Assembly: GCA_947179155.2 (NCBI GenBank)
Contig: OX359274.1
Coordinates: 42,750,564 to 42,814,563, forward strand
Reading direction: 5' to 3'
DNA from: Hedera helix
Taxonomy: Eukaryota > Streptophyta > Magnoliopsida > Apiales > Araliaceae
DNA length: 64,000 nucleotides
Shown: positions 47,048-58,441 of the stretch, piece after piece
Layout of the letters: each line of letters begins with the position of its first letter
Numbering within the stretch: the first letter of the stretch is position 1
Notes under the pieces: model-generated
Databases searched by the model: none
Seen by the model: only the letters and a program-made list of their open reading frames with translations
Told to the model about the DNA's origin: nothing
Program-made: the position numbers and the translations under genes

Positions 47048-50000
47048 TGTGACGACCCCGAATCCGGGTCCCTCGAACCTCGGACTCGGTTCATCACAAG
47101 TACAACCTTTTCCTTATTGTTCATGAATTACAACAATATTATAATTGCTAAATAATCATTTATTTACAATTTTACATCATCTCTTTCTATTCCAGAATCG
47201 AAATCTTTATACATTCCTAGTATGTCTTAATATCATATATGATACGACATTCTATTACAATCAACTTGAATATTTAACACTCATATAATATACCAACTAA
47301 GTATTATACTACACAATCATTTACCTGTCCAATTCGGACTGATATCTACAACAAATATTTAGATCTTCAGTGAAAGTAATATGCTTTCCTGTTCCTTGAT
47401 CTTTATCGAGAACTTCAAATAATTTGCACTATCTGAAAATGTTGGTTTAGGCAAGAGTGAGCACGACGGCTCAGCAAGTCTAACAGATAACACATAACAC
47501 ATAGTTCATGTTTATACATGCTTCTCATGCTTCATACATTACATTACATGAATGCATCATGGTTCTCATGCTTCGCATTTATTCATGCAACATACTGATC
47601 ATGCATTGGAATGAATACATGACATACAATTCAACTTATTCAATTAATTCAGGATTTCTATCATATAGAATCAACACATCTCATATGGTTTCACAAAAAC
47701 ATATTTAATTCAAATTATCACATGCTTCAAGTGCACACATAACAGTTATACACATAGTAACAATATCTGAAAAACTTGTCTGGTTCGCTTTTACCAGTTA
47801 TGCTTATTTGCGTCTTTCGTTCAACCTACAATTTATATAGGAAATTGACATAATCATTAGATGCAATGACTATTACTTAGTCTTTATATAAGACTCTAAC
47901 TTTAAATTATTAACTCTTAAGATGTCCGACAAACGAATCCTTAAGTTCCGGACAAAACCCTAGCCCAAACCTAGTTGGACATGTCGGGTACACTTAACCA
48001 ACTTACGCATTTACTATACGTTCATCGTACGAGTAACTTTTAATAAGTTGTCTAAAATTTAGTCACAATGGACTACTTACATCTGTTTAATTTAATTAAA
48101 CATTCTTCTTTTTCATAACTTAATGATTCAGACATTTAATAATGTACCAAATACCTCAAAATATTATCTACCTTTGATAACATACAACTATATTCAAATA
48201 TTATTAACCATTTAATAATATTTTAAACCTCTTATTAATATTATTATCCATTTAATAATATTTTAATCACTCATTAATATTATTAACCATTTAATAATAT
48301 TTTAATCACTCATTAATATTATTAACCATTTAATAATATTTTAATCACACATTAATATTATTAACCATTTAATAATATTTTAATCACTTATTAATATTAT
48401 TATCCATTTAATAATATTTTAATCACTTATTAATATTATTAACCATTTAATAATATTTTAATCACACATTAATATTATTAACCATTTAATAATATTTTAA
48501 TCACTTATTAATATTATTAACTATTTAATAATATTTTAATCACACATTAATATTATTAACCATTTAATAATATTTTAATCACTTATTAATATTATTATCC
48601 ATTTAATAATATTTTAATCACACATTAATATTATTAACCATTTAATAATATTTTAATCACTTATTAATATTATTATCCATTTAATAATATTTTAATCACT
48701 TCTTAATATTATTAACTATTTAATAATATTTTAATCACACATTAATATTATTAACCATTTAATAATATTTTAATCACTCATTAATAAACTACATATATTA
48801 GTTTATTATACGAACATACTCATTTTACACTTATATGAACTTAAATTTTCATAAAAATCCAACCCGGACCGAACCGACCCGACCCGGACGACAAAAAAAA
48901 CTCTGATGGAGTAGCGAGGTCGCCCCGTAAGGTGGCGCGGCCGCCCCGGACAACTAAACAACACAAAAACCACCTGGTGGAGTGGGGCGGCCGCCCCGTA
49001 AAGTAGCGAGGCCGCCCCGGTCATGCAGCAAATTTTCACAGTTTGGGCTGTCCGACCCTCCTTCGCTCCGACAGCCATAACTTCCTCATACGGAAACATT
49101 TTGGGGTGATTCTTGAGTCCATTCTCATCAGAATTTCCCCCTCTACAATTTCTCTTTAGAACACAAATCCAAATTCCAAACGGATCTATGCTTAAAATCG
49201 CTCACAATGCAACCTAGGGTTTTAAAATCAACATGCTTGGGGGAAAAATCCATAACTTCTTTATTTTTCCACATTTTTGAAAGATTCAAGTTGGGTTTTC
49301 TTAAAAACTCATAGAGGTAACTTTTTAGCCATAGAAATCCAATTTCCAACTTTTACATTTCAAACTACAACATTAAATAGCGCATAGCTACCTAGGTTTT
49401 TACCGGTAAAGCTTAATATAGACATTTCTTGCATTTTTATGCATACCGCTCATACCAAAACATGATTTAACTATATCAAACCATGATTCTACCAATATAA
49501 CATAGCTTAAGACTTCTAGAGCATCAAAATAACTTTTGATCGGTTAAAAATATATTTTAACCGTTCAAATCATACCTAAACTATAAAAATGAACTAAAGA
49601 AGGGTTAGAGCACATTTTAACCTTATGGACTTGTGTGCTCTTCTTCTTCTCCTTCCAAAGAATGATGTGAAGCTTTGTGTCATCCACCAAGCTTTACCTC
49701 TAGCAATATTTTCCACACTCACAAGTGTTCTCTCTATATTTCTCTCAAATGCTCTCTATTTTCTTCTCTTGAGCTCTAGCAAATGACCAAACAAACATGA
49801 CAAGGGTGTGGAGTACTCTATTTATAGAGTCTCCTTAATTATCATCAACTCTCCCTAATTCACCAACATAGTCAAATTAGTGCTAATTAGGATACTATTT
49901 GATGGATGGACATGTTGAATGACTAAGTGATTGACTAGAGTGGTTGAGCAACCTTGTCCTTTAAGAGATTTTCCAAGCAAGCTCATGCAACACTCTACCC

Positions 50001-50087
50001 CCTTGTGGGGCCCCTTAAATCTCAGCAGAATGGGATTTAATCCCCCATTTTTGCTTTATTTTTATAGCTTAAATATACATATATACA

Positions 50088-50134
<47 letters not shown>

Positions 50135-51384
50135 TTATATATATAAATGTTGACCAATTTTGACTACCATTTGGGCTCCACATTGGACTCTAGGATTTAA
50201 TATATTGGGCTCATCCAATTAATTGGTTTGGGCTCAATTTAATTATTACATTGGGCTAACATTATATACCCTATGTTACATTTAATTAAAACAAGCATTG
50301 GGCTTGATTAATTATAACTTGAATCAAGGTTTAATTAATTACATGGACTACTAGGTTAATTTATTTAACTTAGTTTAATACATCAATTGGACTTGTAATA
50401 TAATCCAATTAGACTTACCTTTAATTATTCTACCACATTGGGTTACATAATTAACTCATCCATAGTTAATTCTCATCACTACCTTTCTTCCTCTAACAAT
50501 TAACCAATGTTTGGTTAATTCTCTATCTTGCCTACCAACTAGGGTTATTCAATTAACCCTACATTAGTTAATTCTCTACACTCAACAATATCTCCCAACA
50601 CTTTGACCAACATTGGACTTTTAAATTTGGACTTAATATTTGGGTTACTAGTTTATTGTGCATTGGGCTCCTTTATTTAATTATTTGGGCTACCCAACAC
50701 AAGGCACACATCTTTATATCTTGGGCTAGGTAATTAACTTAATTGGACTTATATTAATTACTTCTTGGACTATTAATCAACATAACATTTGGGCTTATTA
50801 TTTAATTACCCACTTCATACCAATATTTTCATATTGGGCTAACATCTATAATCCTTTTGGGCTAGTCCACTAGTAGTAATTAAATTACTTGAACTCTATA
50901 CCACAACTTAATAATTAAGTTAATTATTTAATCAATTAACTTCTTAATATTGTCATTCTAGACAAACTTTCTAGTTTTTTATATAACTTTAATTCATAAC
51001 TAATATAATTAACATAATTAATTATATTTCACGACTTTCATTCTTACTTCATATTTAAACTAATTAATTTATTAGTTTTATTGAGTATTAATTTACTCAT
51101 CTTCTTGTTTGGCTAACAAACACAACTCTAGGAATATATAACTATGTATATATATCCTTATAACCGTCTTCACTTCTCAAATAAATTTATTTCTTTAATA
51201 AATTCTCTATATGCATCATAAAATATTTTCATATTTAATTTCTAACAAATACATTATGTTAAAAAAAAATTGTTTACCCATTTTCTACATATCTTACTTC
51301 TCACATTCTAGGTTTTAAACATTAACCTTTAATAAAATCAATTAAGATATTATTTAAAATCTTGAAAATATCTGGGATATTACA
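47048..51384 (-). repeat. 5' LTR of element B (right copy, 4337 bp)
   Basis: Near-identical partner of the left LTR. It has one extra 39-bp repeat (array about 48193-48790), a pure TA tract at about 50087-50142, and a TATA box at 49818-49826. Confidence 0.92.
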
Positions 51385-51389
51385 AAAGG
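51385..51389. repeat. Target-site duplication of element B, right copy (AAAGG)
   Basis: Matches the left copy at 40503-40507. Confidence 0.93.
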
Positions 51390-52130
51390 CGATACATATG
51401 TTCGGTGTCTTTTATGGCACGTGGTGAATGTTCTCTTTGGCCCGTAGTGCAAAGATGAACTGTTGATTGGTATGATTATGACCAAAGGCTGAATCTGGTA
51501 TAATCATGACCGTTGGTGCTATATTGAATATCTTTGGCCCGTAGTGCAAAGATGAACTGTTGATGTGCATGATTATGATCAGGAACTGTGAATTTATATT
51601 ATCATGACTAATGGTATTTCAGATGATAAAAGTTGATGATGTTTTTACGAAAAAGAGAAGCGAGTGGACATTATAGTCTGCATTATTCTTCTAATAGATT
51701 GCTCATTCCGCTGCTATTATTGATCTGAACATTGTTTAAGAATTTAACTGCAGTTTTGATATAAACCTTGTATTCTATTGTATTCTATTAAGAACTCAAC
51801 TGTTGAAGGCTAATGATAATTTATTCGTCATTATCTTAGTCATGATATTTCTTCCTGGGCTATTTGAGCTCACCCTTTCTTTTGTTCCATTGTTTTTCAA
51901 CAGGAGATGAAAACATAACAGGGTCTAGCCGGGGAATGGAGTGAGGGTCCGAGGAATAGTTATCATAGTCTTCACGTTTAGTAAAATAGTGTGGCAATAA
52001 TAGTGAAGACTTAGTTGTGTATTATTATACACTGTATTGTAGTACGTTGTGCTTTGTTGTAATAATTTTGTTGTAGTCTTTTGACGACTCAAGTTTAGAC
52101 TGTGTGGGCCCAGATTTGGGGGGCGTCACA
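51390..52130 (+). repeat. LTR4 of element A, right part
   Basis: The remaining 741 bp of the last LTR. With the left part it sums to 3392 bp, the same as LTR1. It carries private changes (about 51789, 51854, 51901, 52078, 52097-52099, 52122) not seen in LTR1-3, and ends GTCACA before AGCAA. Confidence 0.9.
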
Positions 52131-52135
52131 AGCAA
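52131..52135. repeat. Target-site duplication of element A, right copy (AGCAA)
   Basis: Follows the last base of LTR4 and matches 26304-26308. Confidence 0.85.
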
Positions 52136-52600
52136 TGATCGTTGTCACATAAATAGTAGATAGATTTTTGGATCATAGAGTAACTTTTGTATGAGGATCA
52201 AAATCGTAGAGTATGTTGTGCTTCAAACATTTGTAAAGCTTTGATCGATCTTTATTTTCTCTTTGTTCGATCTTCTTTTTCTTGATGTACTTTGTACGAT
52301 CACACCATTTTTTATGTCTGAAGGTAGAACTATATTTATAGACATCCATTTGAAAATTTGCCCGTTAGAAAGTCCTATATCAAAGCCTCTAAAGTCAAGT
52401 GTCAGTCTGTTATAGCCATTTTGAATGTTAACTCTGTCAGGCTTCTTTGAGTGTTGTGGCAGACTGTATTTATCAAATATAGCTGTTGGAATTACGGCTT
52501 GATTAGACCTTTTTATTTCTGACAATACATTATCAGGATCTTTAATAGTTATGTGTTGAGGAAGCTTTCATTTCCAATTGTAACTTCCCAGGTTGTACTC
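52136..52600 (-). pseudogene. Right part of the disrupted older element, with an unrecognised 100-aa frame
   Basis: On the minus strand a frame from 52525 to 52223 encodes 100 aa beginning MSEIKRSNQAVIPTA. The same frame stays open upstream for about a further 18 codons before a TGA near 52573. I do not recognise the product. A TATAAATATAG box lies inside the frame at about 52328-52340, so the stretch may be LTR or promoter sequence of an older retroelement whose other part is 25960-26308. A degraded retroelement protein is equally possible. Confidence 0.25.
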
Positions 52601-52839
52601 TATAATATGATGGTTAGGGATCGTATAGTCAAGCTTCAAGTAATTCACTCGACAATCTTGACTAACTCTACATTTTAGCTATCTAGAGTCGTTCTACGAT
52701 TTGATTGTCTAGAGTCATTCTATCTTGTAGCTATGTCTTTTTGTTTACTTTGCGATCTCCCAATGCTTTGCATTTTACTCGAAGACTTTACCAAATGCTT
52801 AATTCACCCTGCGATCTTAGAGTAATTAAGGCTCATCCC

Positions 52840-53190
52840 TTCGGACTCTTATTTGAACTCTTATTTAATCTTTGATTCAATGTCTTGATTTGACCCCTTT
52901 ATCTGATCTATATCTGATCTTTTGTATGAACTCGTATCTGTTCTTTTGTCCGAACTTATCTAATCTCTTATCTGATCTCATCTGATCCGAACTCTATTCA
53001 ATGTCTGATGTTTATCCGATCTTTAGTCCGAACTTAGATCTGATCTCTTGTCTGAACAGTTATCCGAACTCACTTCTGATGTCTTCTCCTTTATCTAATC
53101 CGTTGTCCGAACTCATCCGAACACTATTCAATGTCTTTTCCTTTATCTGATCTGTTGTTTGAACTCATCCGAACTCTATTCAATATCTTT
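52840..53190. repeat. Degenerate tandem repeat of CCGAACT/ATCTGATCT motifs
   Basis: Words such as TTGTCCGAACT, TTATCTGATCT and CTCTATTCAATGTCT recur many times with variable spacing over about 350 bp. The function is unknown. It may belong to the older element disrupted by the array. Confidence 0.6.
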
Positions 53191-54941
53191 AATCTACGAA
53201 CTTGGACTTCCTTGTCTATTACAAGTTCTATCTTTATCAAATGGATCAACCTAACATTATTTGATTACTAAATCTTTTTACAATGATTATCTTTCAAGGA
53301 TTTTACAATATTACTGGTTTTCAATTCTGATTACAAATATATATTAAGATTGTCAAAATCATTTTTACAATAGTCATTATTAAATCAAAATAGGCTTAAA
53401 CATAAATATACACTAACAGATAGATAAATAAATAGATTAAGAGACTAATTAACTAGAAATTTCAATAAATAATTATACACCATCTATAAAACAAAAAGTT
53501 TTTTTTATGAAGACAAGTGTAAAAGGCAGCAGTGCTTGATGAAAATTGAAAAAAATAAGTTATTCCCTCCCCCTCTCTCATCTAGACCCCTCCCCCCAAG
53601 GTTATGATAAATTATTGTAATAGATTAGGACATTTAAAAAGTTTTTTTTTTGTTGTTATTTTTTACATTTATTTTTAAATAACAAGTTCTTAAACTTTAA
53701 TAGTGGTAACAGAATAAAAAATGAATTATTAAACATCATCTAGTTTTATATATATATATTTTTTATTTTTTAAACAATAATAAAAAAGAGAGGAGAAAAC
53801 TTACATTTTTATTCTCATTTAATTTTAATTAATATTGTAGCAATCATGTAAACTATATAAAAAGTGTTGCAAATTACAAAAAATGTTGTCCTCAAAACAT
53901 AGATGAATCGTATTACTCCTTTCATTCTACTTATTTACCTAATTTACAAAATTTAAGAATGTATATATTTTTATATTTAATGCTAAATATAATAAGTGTT
54001 TATTTTAGTAATGGTGGCATGTAAATGAAATTGTAAGGCTAAATATATTGGTTCATTTTATATTATCAATAGTAAAAAGAAATACTTTGTGGAACAAATT
54101 TTATACTCTTTTTGGAAAACCGAGTAATTTTTAATTTTAAAATTTTATAAATTGACTTTATAAATCAAATTTTGCTACTAAGATAATGAGATTTGTCTAG
54201 ACATGCACAAAAAGTCCGTGGCTTGCAGTCTGACTTGAGCCCGATTTAGTCAAAACTCAATTTAGTCAAGACCTGAGTCCGCCTGCTGTGCATGTTTAGA
54301 TTTACCCTTCAAAACTATTAAGTGTTTTTTTTTATAAAAAAAAAAAAAAAAAAAACTTAAGGAATAAGTAGCTAAATTTTTCATTAGTTGTAAGCGAATA
54401 AATAATTGAGAAATATCCCCAATTCACAGAATAGGACTAACCTTAATAAAGTTCGGCAGTTTCAATTTTGGGCTAACGAGACAAGTTGCAATAAAAGTGA
54501 GGCAGATTGTTTTTTTTTTCTTTTCTTTTTGTTTATTAGCAGCATTTAGAAATCAATGAATCTGGTTTCGAATTTTGGGCTAACAAGCGGTGTCCATAAA
54601 TCAAATCCTATCGCTGCAATAATTACTAGTTAAAGCCATCATTGACACAGTGTAGTTGATGATAGAAAGTACAACTATTTCTGTAGAATCAATTATTTGA
54701 CATGTCCACGCCACTATTAACCAAAAAAGAAATGATCAAGATATAAAATACTAGTACTAAGCTCAACAACAAGTTAAACTTGAATAATATGCAGTGTAAT
54801 TCAATGTTCTCAAGAAGGTAAAAAAAAATCAACAGCTAGTTGAACAAAACCAGCATTATGTCAACAGTGAAGTAGACAAAAAAAAAGAGACCAGAACAAG
54901 ATAACATGATGATCCTGAGTCGAGGTATCCCGTAGACAGAT
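53191..54941. other. AT-rich intergenic spacer
   Basis: No gene or RNA was recognised. It includes a poly-A tract near 54338-54356 and simple AT-rich sequence. The right end should include the 3' UTR of the gene at 54942. Confidence 0.5.
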
Positions 54942-55478
54942 TTAGTGTTCAGTGCTGGGAGTACTGCACTGAGCTGGACGGAAAGCCAAGGGTCCTGCAG
55001 CATAAATCACAGCTTCATAATTATTTTCAGCCAGTTTCTTGTTTTCATAGCGAAGTGGGGAGCCGTTAAGTCCATAATTGACGTTTGTGAGAATGTTGCA
55101 ACTTTTAAGAGGGGACGAAACCAGCTTCACATGGCATGACTGAAGACGATGGTCCAACAAGTTGTGGCTCAACTTGAATCCCTCCAATTGTGCATAGAAA
55201 TAGCCGTGTGCATTTGTTTCGAATGCCTTATAGTAGCTGACTCGGTTTCTGTGGTTTTTGCAAATAACACCGACTTTGGCAGCAGAAATGGGCTCAGCCC
55301 CGGTTAGTGACCATGATCCGAACTTGTCACAGCTCTGGCAGTAAACTACACCTTCAACAACCACGTCAACTTTCTTCTCAACTGTCTTCGTTGGGACTTC
55401 TTCAGAAGCCAATGTGGAGGGGAAGGCGAAAGAGATGAGGAGGAATGAGAAGAGGAATGTGAGTTTGCTTCTTGCCAT
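54942..55478 (-). CDS. Pollen Ole e 1-like / PAC-domain secreted cell-wall protein (copy 1)
   Basis: The predicted protein is 178 aa from a single exon. The chosen start (MARSKLTFLFSF) gives a clear signal peptide of about 25 residues ending near TLAS. The frame is open upstream to an ATG at 55664, but that adds 62 residues before the signal peptide and overlaps a TATA-like stretch near 55562-55572, so it is rejected. The mature part is an Ole e 1/PAC domain with six cysteines: YCQSCD, VICKN, SCHV, SCNI and a C-terminal QC. It ends AAGPLAFRPAQC. It lacks the His/Pro-rich arm of AGP30/31 proteins. Family members are apoplastic and bind pectic or arabinogalactan polymers; the role here is inferred. 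It shares strand and motifs with the gene at 57237. Confidence 0.88.
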   Translation of the reverse strand: MARSKLTFLFSFLLISFAFPSTLASEEVPTKTVEKKVDVVVEGVVYCQSCDKFGSWSLTGAEPISAAKVGVICKNHRNRVSYYKAFETNAHGYFYAQLEGFKLSHNLLDHRLQSCHVKLVSSPLKSCNILTNVNYGLNGSPLRYENKKLAENNYEAVIYAAGPLAFRPAQCSTPSTEH

Positions 55479-55561
55479 CTTTTCGGAGCTAGGGATGGAT
55501 AATTGGAGAAGGAAGATGATGGAGAAATAGTCTTGTGGGATGAAGTACTTATGGATGTAGA

Positions 55562-55572
55562 ATATATATATA
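55562..55572 (-). promoter_or_regulatory. Probable TATA box of PAC-domain gene copy 1
   Basis: TATATATATA-like sequence on the minus strand about 85-95 bp upstream of the chosen ATG at 55478, a normal plant distance. It supports the shorter start. Confidence 0.5.
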
Positions 55573-55698
55573 GTGTTTAGAGCCATATTTTGAGACAGAC
55601 GTGGGAGCTTCTCAGCTGCATTTTTGGTGTAGTTTTGTAAAATGTTTGTCAACGTGAAGGCCATCTTCTGGTTTTATATGTGTTGGTTGTTATGCTTA

Positions 55699-56096
55699 GG
55701 GGCTGTTTGTTTAGAGCTGAATATAATTGAATAGCTGAATGGGTCAGTCATTCCGTGCGTTTGTTTAGAGCTGAATTAGACTGAATGACTGAATCGGTTT
55801 TTGGGCTAAATTACTAAGTCTAATTTTTTGGTTGAATAGTTAAGTTCTGGCCGAATGAAGTAAAAAATAATAATAATAATATTAAATATTATATTAAGTA
55901 ATATTAAATAAATTTACAACAACTTTAAATTTTTTCAGATGGGTAAAATAGTAAAAATATGTTATTCAGATATTTCAGACATGTCACTTATCAAACAACT
56001 TTTTTCATTCAGTATTTATAAATCTATTTTATTCAAATCATTCAAATTACTTAACCATTCAGAATTATTTCATTTAATTTTTTATCAAATACCCCC
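55699..56096. mobile_element. Tourist-like (PIF/Harbinger) MITE between the two PAC genes
   Basis: The left end is GGGGCTGTTTGTTTAGAGCT and the right end on the other strand is GGGGGTATTTGATAAAAAAT. Both sides are flanked by TTA (55696-55698 and 56097-56099), the family target duplication. 398 bp, non-coding, with a repeated GTTTGTTTAGAGCTGAAT near the left end. It lies about 220 bp upstream of copy 1. Confidence 0.75.
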
Positions 56097-56099
56097 TTA

Positions 56100-57236
56100 A
56101 TTCTGGCTGTTATATAAATTCCAGTTGGAATGTTTTTTAATTCAATACGGGAGTAGTAATTTTGGTCTGAGCTGCATGACCTTTCTTGTTTAAGATTGGG
56201 TTCACAGTGTTTAATATTTCTTGATATGTATGGCAAGACCCTTCAATAATTATTACTACCTCTTTCCCAGATCAAGCCTCCTGATTCGACCAAAACTCGA
56301 ATTGACCGATTTTAAAGCTAATTAAGCATATTTATGTTAGATTTTCAAAATCACAAACCTGGATTATAATTAGTAAATTTACGCATGCATATACCAATTT
56401 ATTATGGTTACCGTCCCGCTTGTACTCATAAAAATAGTACTATGATATACTGATTTTAAAAATTGTCATTTTGATGTAAAAAACATTTTCCTCTGTTCTG
56501 CATTTTTATATATAGCCAAAAGATCTAGCTAGAACATTGTTCTTATGTATAATGCCTATAGATAGCTAGTTCAGGTTGGATAATCCTCTTTGCTATTGCA
56601 GAATTCAGACTTAACCTTGTACCAGTATTGTGTTTTAGACAAACCTTATACATGTACTTAATAATTGCTATAAATTAAAGCTACATAGAACTTTTATTTT
56701 GATGCAACTTGTTTTTGGTGATTTTCTTCAATACTAATATGGAAAACGACTTATATGCCGTCAAATAACGAAGTTAAATTACGATTAACGTATAACTCGA
56801 AATAAACTAGTGTAGAGTAATTCTTAATTTCTACTTATCTCATATATATATACATACAATATTAATTGTCGATATAAATTTATCATCATATATTAATGTA
56901 AGACCTACTAATATAAGACTAAACCATGTTATTGGATGTCATTTGAGAAAGAGTACAGGTTCACATCATCAAAATATAAAACTAGAGATAAATGATAAGA
57001 GATATATTCTCAGAATATAACACATCTATAATCCACAACTTCGAAATCAATTTAAAAAAGTAGGAAGACGATAAATGCACTTTATTTTTTACAGTTTACA
57101 CTCCACTCGTAACAACAAAATAGTGTGGACTGCAAACCGTAAAACACATAGCACATTTACCAGTTGCTAAAAACAAGATAAATATATTATATATGTCGAA
57201 GAAGATAGCTGCATGCATGGTATAAGACATGCAAGT
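56100..57236. other. Spacer between the PAC-domain genes
   Basis: AT-rich, no gene recognised. It holds distal promoter sequence of copy 1 and the 3' UTR of copy 2. Confidence 0.5.
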
Positions 57237-57797
57237 TTAGGGTTTGGTAGTGGGAGGAGTGCACCTAGCCGGACTGAAAGCCAACGGTCCGGCTGCAAAA
57301 ATCTCAGCTAGATAACGATCACCGCCGGAGATAGTGTTGTTTTCATAACGGAGTCGGGATCCATTGCGTCCGTAATTGACATTTGTGGGAAAGTCGCAAT
57401 AAACATTAGGGGATGAAACAAGCCTCACATAACACGAGTTAATAGGAACCTCCAACTCATTTTTTCTAATCATAAATCCCTTCAACTCAGCATACAAGTG
57501 CCCATTCTCTTTCGTTTCGAATGTCTTATAATACTTTACTGCATTATTTTTGTCATTGCAAAAAACACTAACCGTGGCGCCATTAATGGGATTATCATAG
57601 GACAATTTCTCTGATCCGACAAGGTCACAACTCTGGCAATAGACCATAGATTCCACCACCACATTGACATTCTTCTTCAAGGCGTTATTTTTACCAAAAT
57701 AAAAGACATTGTATTTTCCGGCTGATACCGATGGAAAGACAGCCAGTGCCGAGACCAAGAGTGTATAGATGAGAAATGCGAGTTGGTTGCTTCCCAT
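57237..57797 (-). CDS. Pollen Ole e 1-like / PAC-domain secreted cell-wall protein (copy 2)
   Basis: The predicted protein is 186 aa from one exon. Residues 1-26 (to VSAG) form a signal peptide. The Ole e 1/PAC domain follows, with six cysteines at the same places as copy 1: YCQSCD, FCND, SCYV, YCDF and RC near the end. Shared motifs include TNVNYG.NGS.LRYEN and AAGPLAF.PA.C. The two proteins are clearly homologous but well diverged, so the tandem duplication is not recent. A short insert after the signal peptide (KYNVFYFGKNNALKK) is absent from copy 1, and an NxT/S site (ENNT) could be glycosylated. Likely secreted to the cell wall; no enzyme motif is present. A TA-rich run at about 57905-57918 may act as the TATA region. 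Confidence 0.9.
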   Translation of the reverse strand: MGSNQLAFLIYTLLVSALAVFPSVSAGKYNVFYFGKNNALKKNVNVVVESMVYCQSCDLVGSEKLSYDNPINGATVSVFCNDKNNAVKYYKTFETKENGHLYAELKGFMIRKNELEVPINSCYVRLVSSPNVYCDFPTNVNYGRNGSRLRYENNTISGGDRYLAEIFAAGPLAFSPARCTPPTTKP

Positions 57798-58441
57798 GGA
57801 TGAGAAATCGAAGGAGATTCAGTTTTTAGAGTCTTGAGGAGATGGTTTGTGTGGAATGGAAAGAGGTGTTTGATGGAAGTACTATATGTGTGTGTGTGTG
57901 TGCGTATATATATATATTGTAGTGCAGTACTGCAGTTTCTGAACTTAATTTTGGACCAACGTGCATGGGACTAATAATTTATTATGCTGCACATTAAAAA
58001 GGTGTTTGTATAGTTTTCAAAGGTCTTAGTTGGGCCTAGCTGTCAAGATATGGCTGATATTGTCTATTTGGAAGTCTCAAAAAGCAGACCAAAGCTAGAT
58101 TCTCATTTTGTAAGTTGGACAGGTATACATACTCTATATTCAAACATAATATTAAACTCAATTATTAAAAAATAGAGCTTAATACAAATTTTTATATTAA
58201 ACTATACTTTTTAATGATTAAAATCAATATTATGTTCAATTTTTATGTCCAATTATAATATACTTAGACTTAATCTTACAAGTTTAGTCCATCTTGATTT
58301 GGAACAGACTAAAATGGACAGTCTATTAAAAAAATAAATTGCTAACAATAGAAAATACTTATTGATTCTAATTTTTTGCATAATTAATCACATTATTGTG
58401 ATCTTCCTATAATATATTTGAATTGTTATTAATAATATATA
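57798..58441. other. Upstream region of PAC copy 2
   Basis: Contains a short TG microsatellite (about 57889-57902) running into a TA tract that may serve as the TATA region. No gene recognised. Confidence 0.4.

Larger units (their letters stand above)
40508..51384 (-). mobile_element. Element B: nested non-autonomous LTR retrotransposon, minus orientation
   Basis: Two LTRs of 4304 and 4337 bp flank a 2236-bp interior. On the minus strand the LTRs begin TGTAATATCCC and end GTCGTCACA. The primer-binding site TTGGTATCAGAGC is next to the right-hand LTR and the polypurine tract next to the left-hand LTR, which sets the orientation. TTTCGGGGACGAAATTC before the polypurine tract again points to a Ty3/gypsy Del/Tekay ancestor. 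No gag or pol frame survives, so it must be mobilised by another element. Confidence 0.92.
26309..52130 (+). mobile_element. Tandem LTR array of a non-autonomous LTR retrotransposon (element A), with nested element B
   Basis: The order is LTR1-int1-LTR2-int2-LTR3-int3-LTR4, all in plus orientation, with element B inserted in LTR4. A perfect 5-bp target duplication AGCAA borders the whole (26304-26308 and 52131-52135). LTRs begin TGTAAGACCCC and end GTCACA. The three interiors are each exactly 450 bp with a primer-binding site and a polypurine tract but no gag, protease, reverse transcriptase or integrase. The end motif TTTCGGGGACGAAATTTC before the polypurine tract is typical of Ty3/gypsy Del/Tekay chromoviruses, so the parent was probably of that lineage and this is a deletion derivative. 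The repeating period is 3842-3853 bp. Confidence 0.92.

Noticed and set aside
55479..55664. Extended N-terminus of PAC-domain copy 1
   Set aside because: The extension places 62 residues before an obvious signal peptide and overlaps the probable TATA region.
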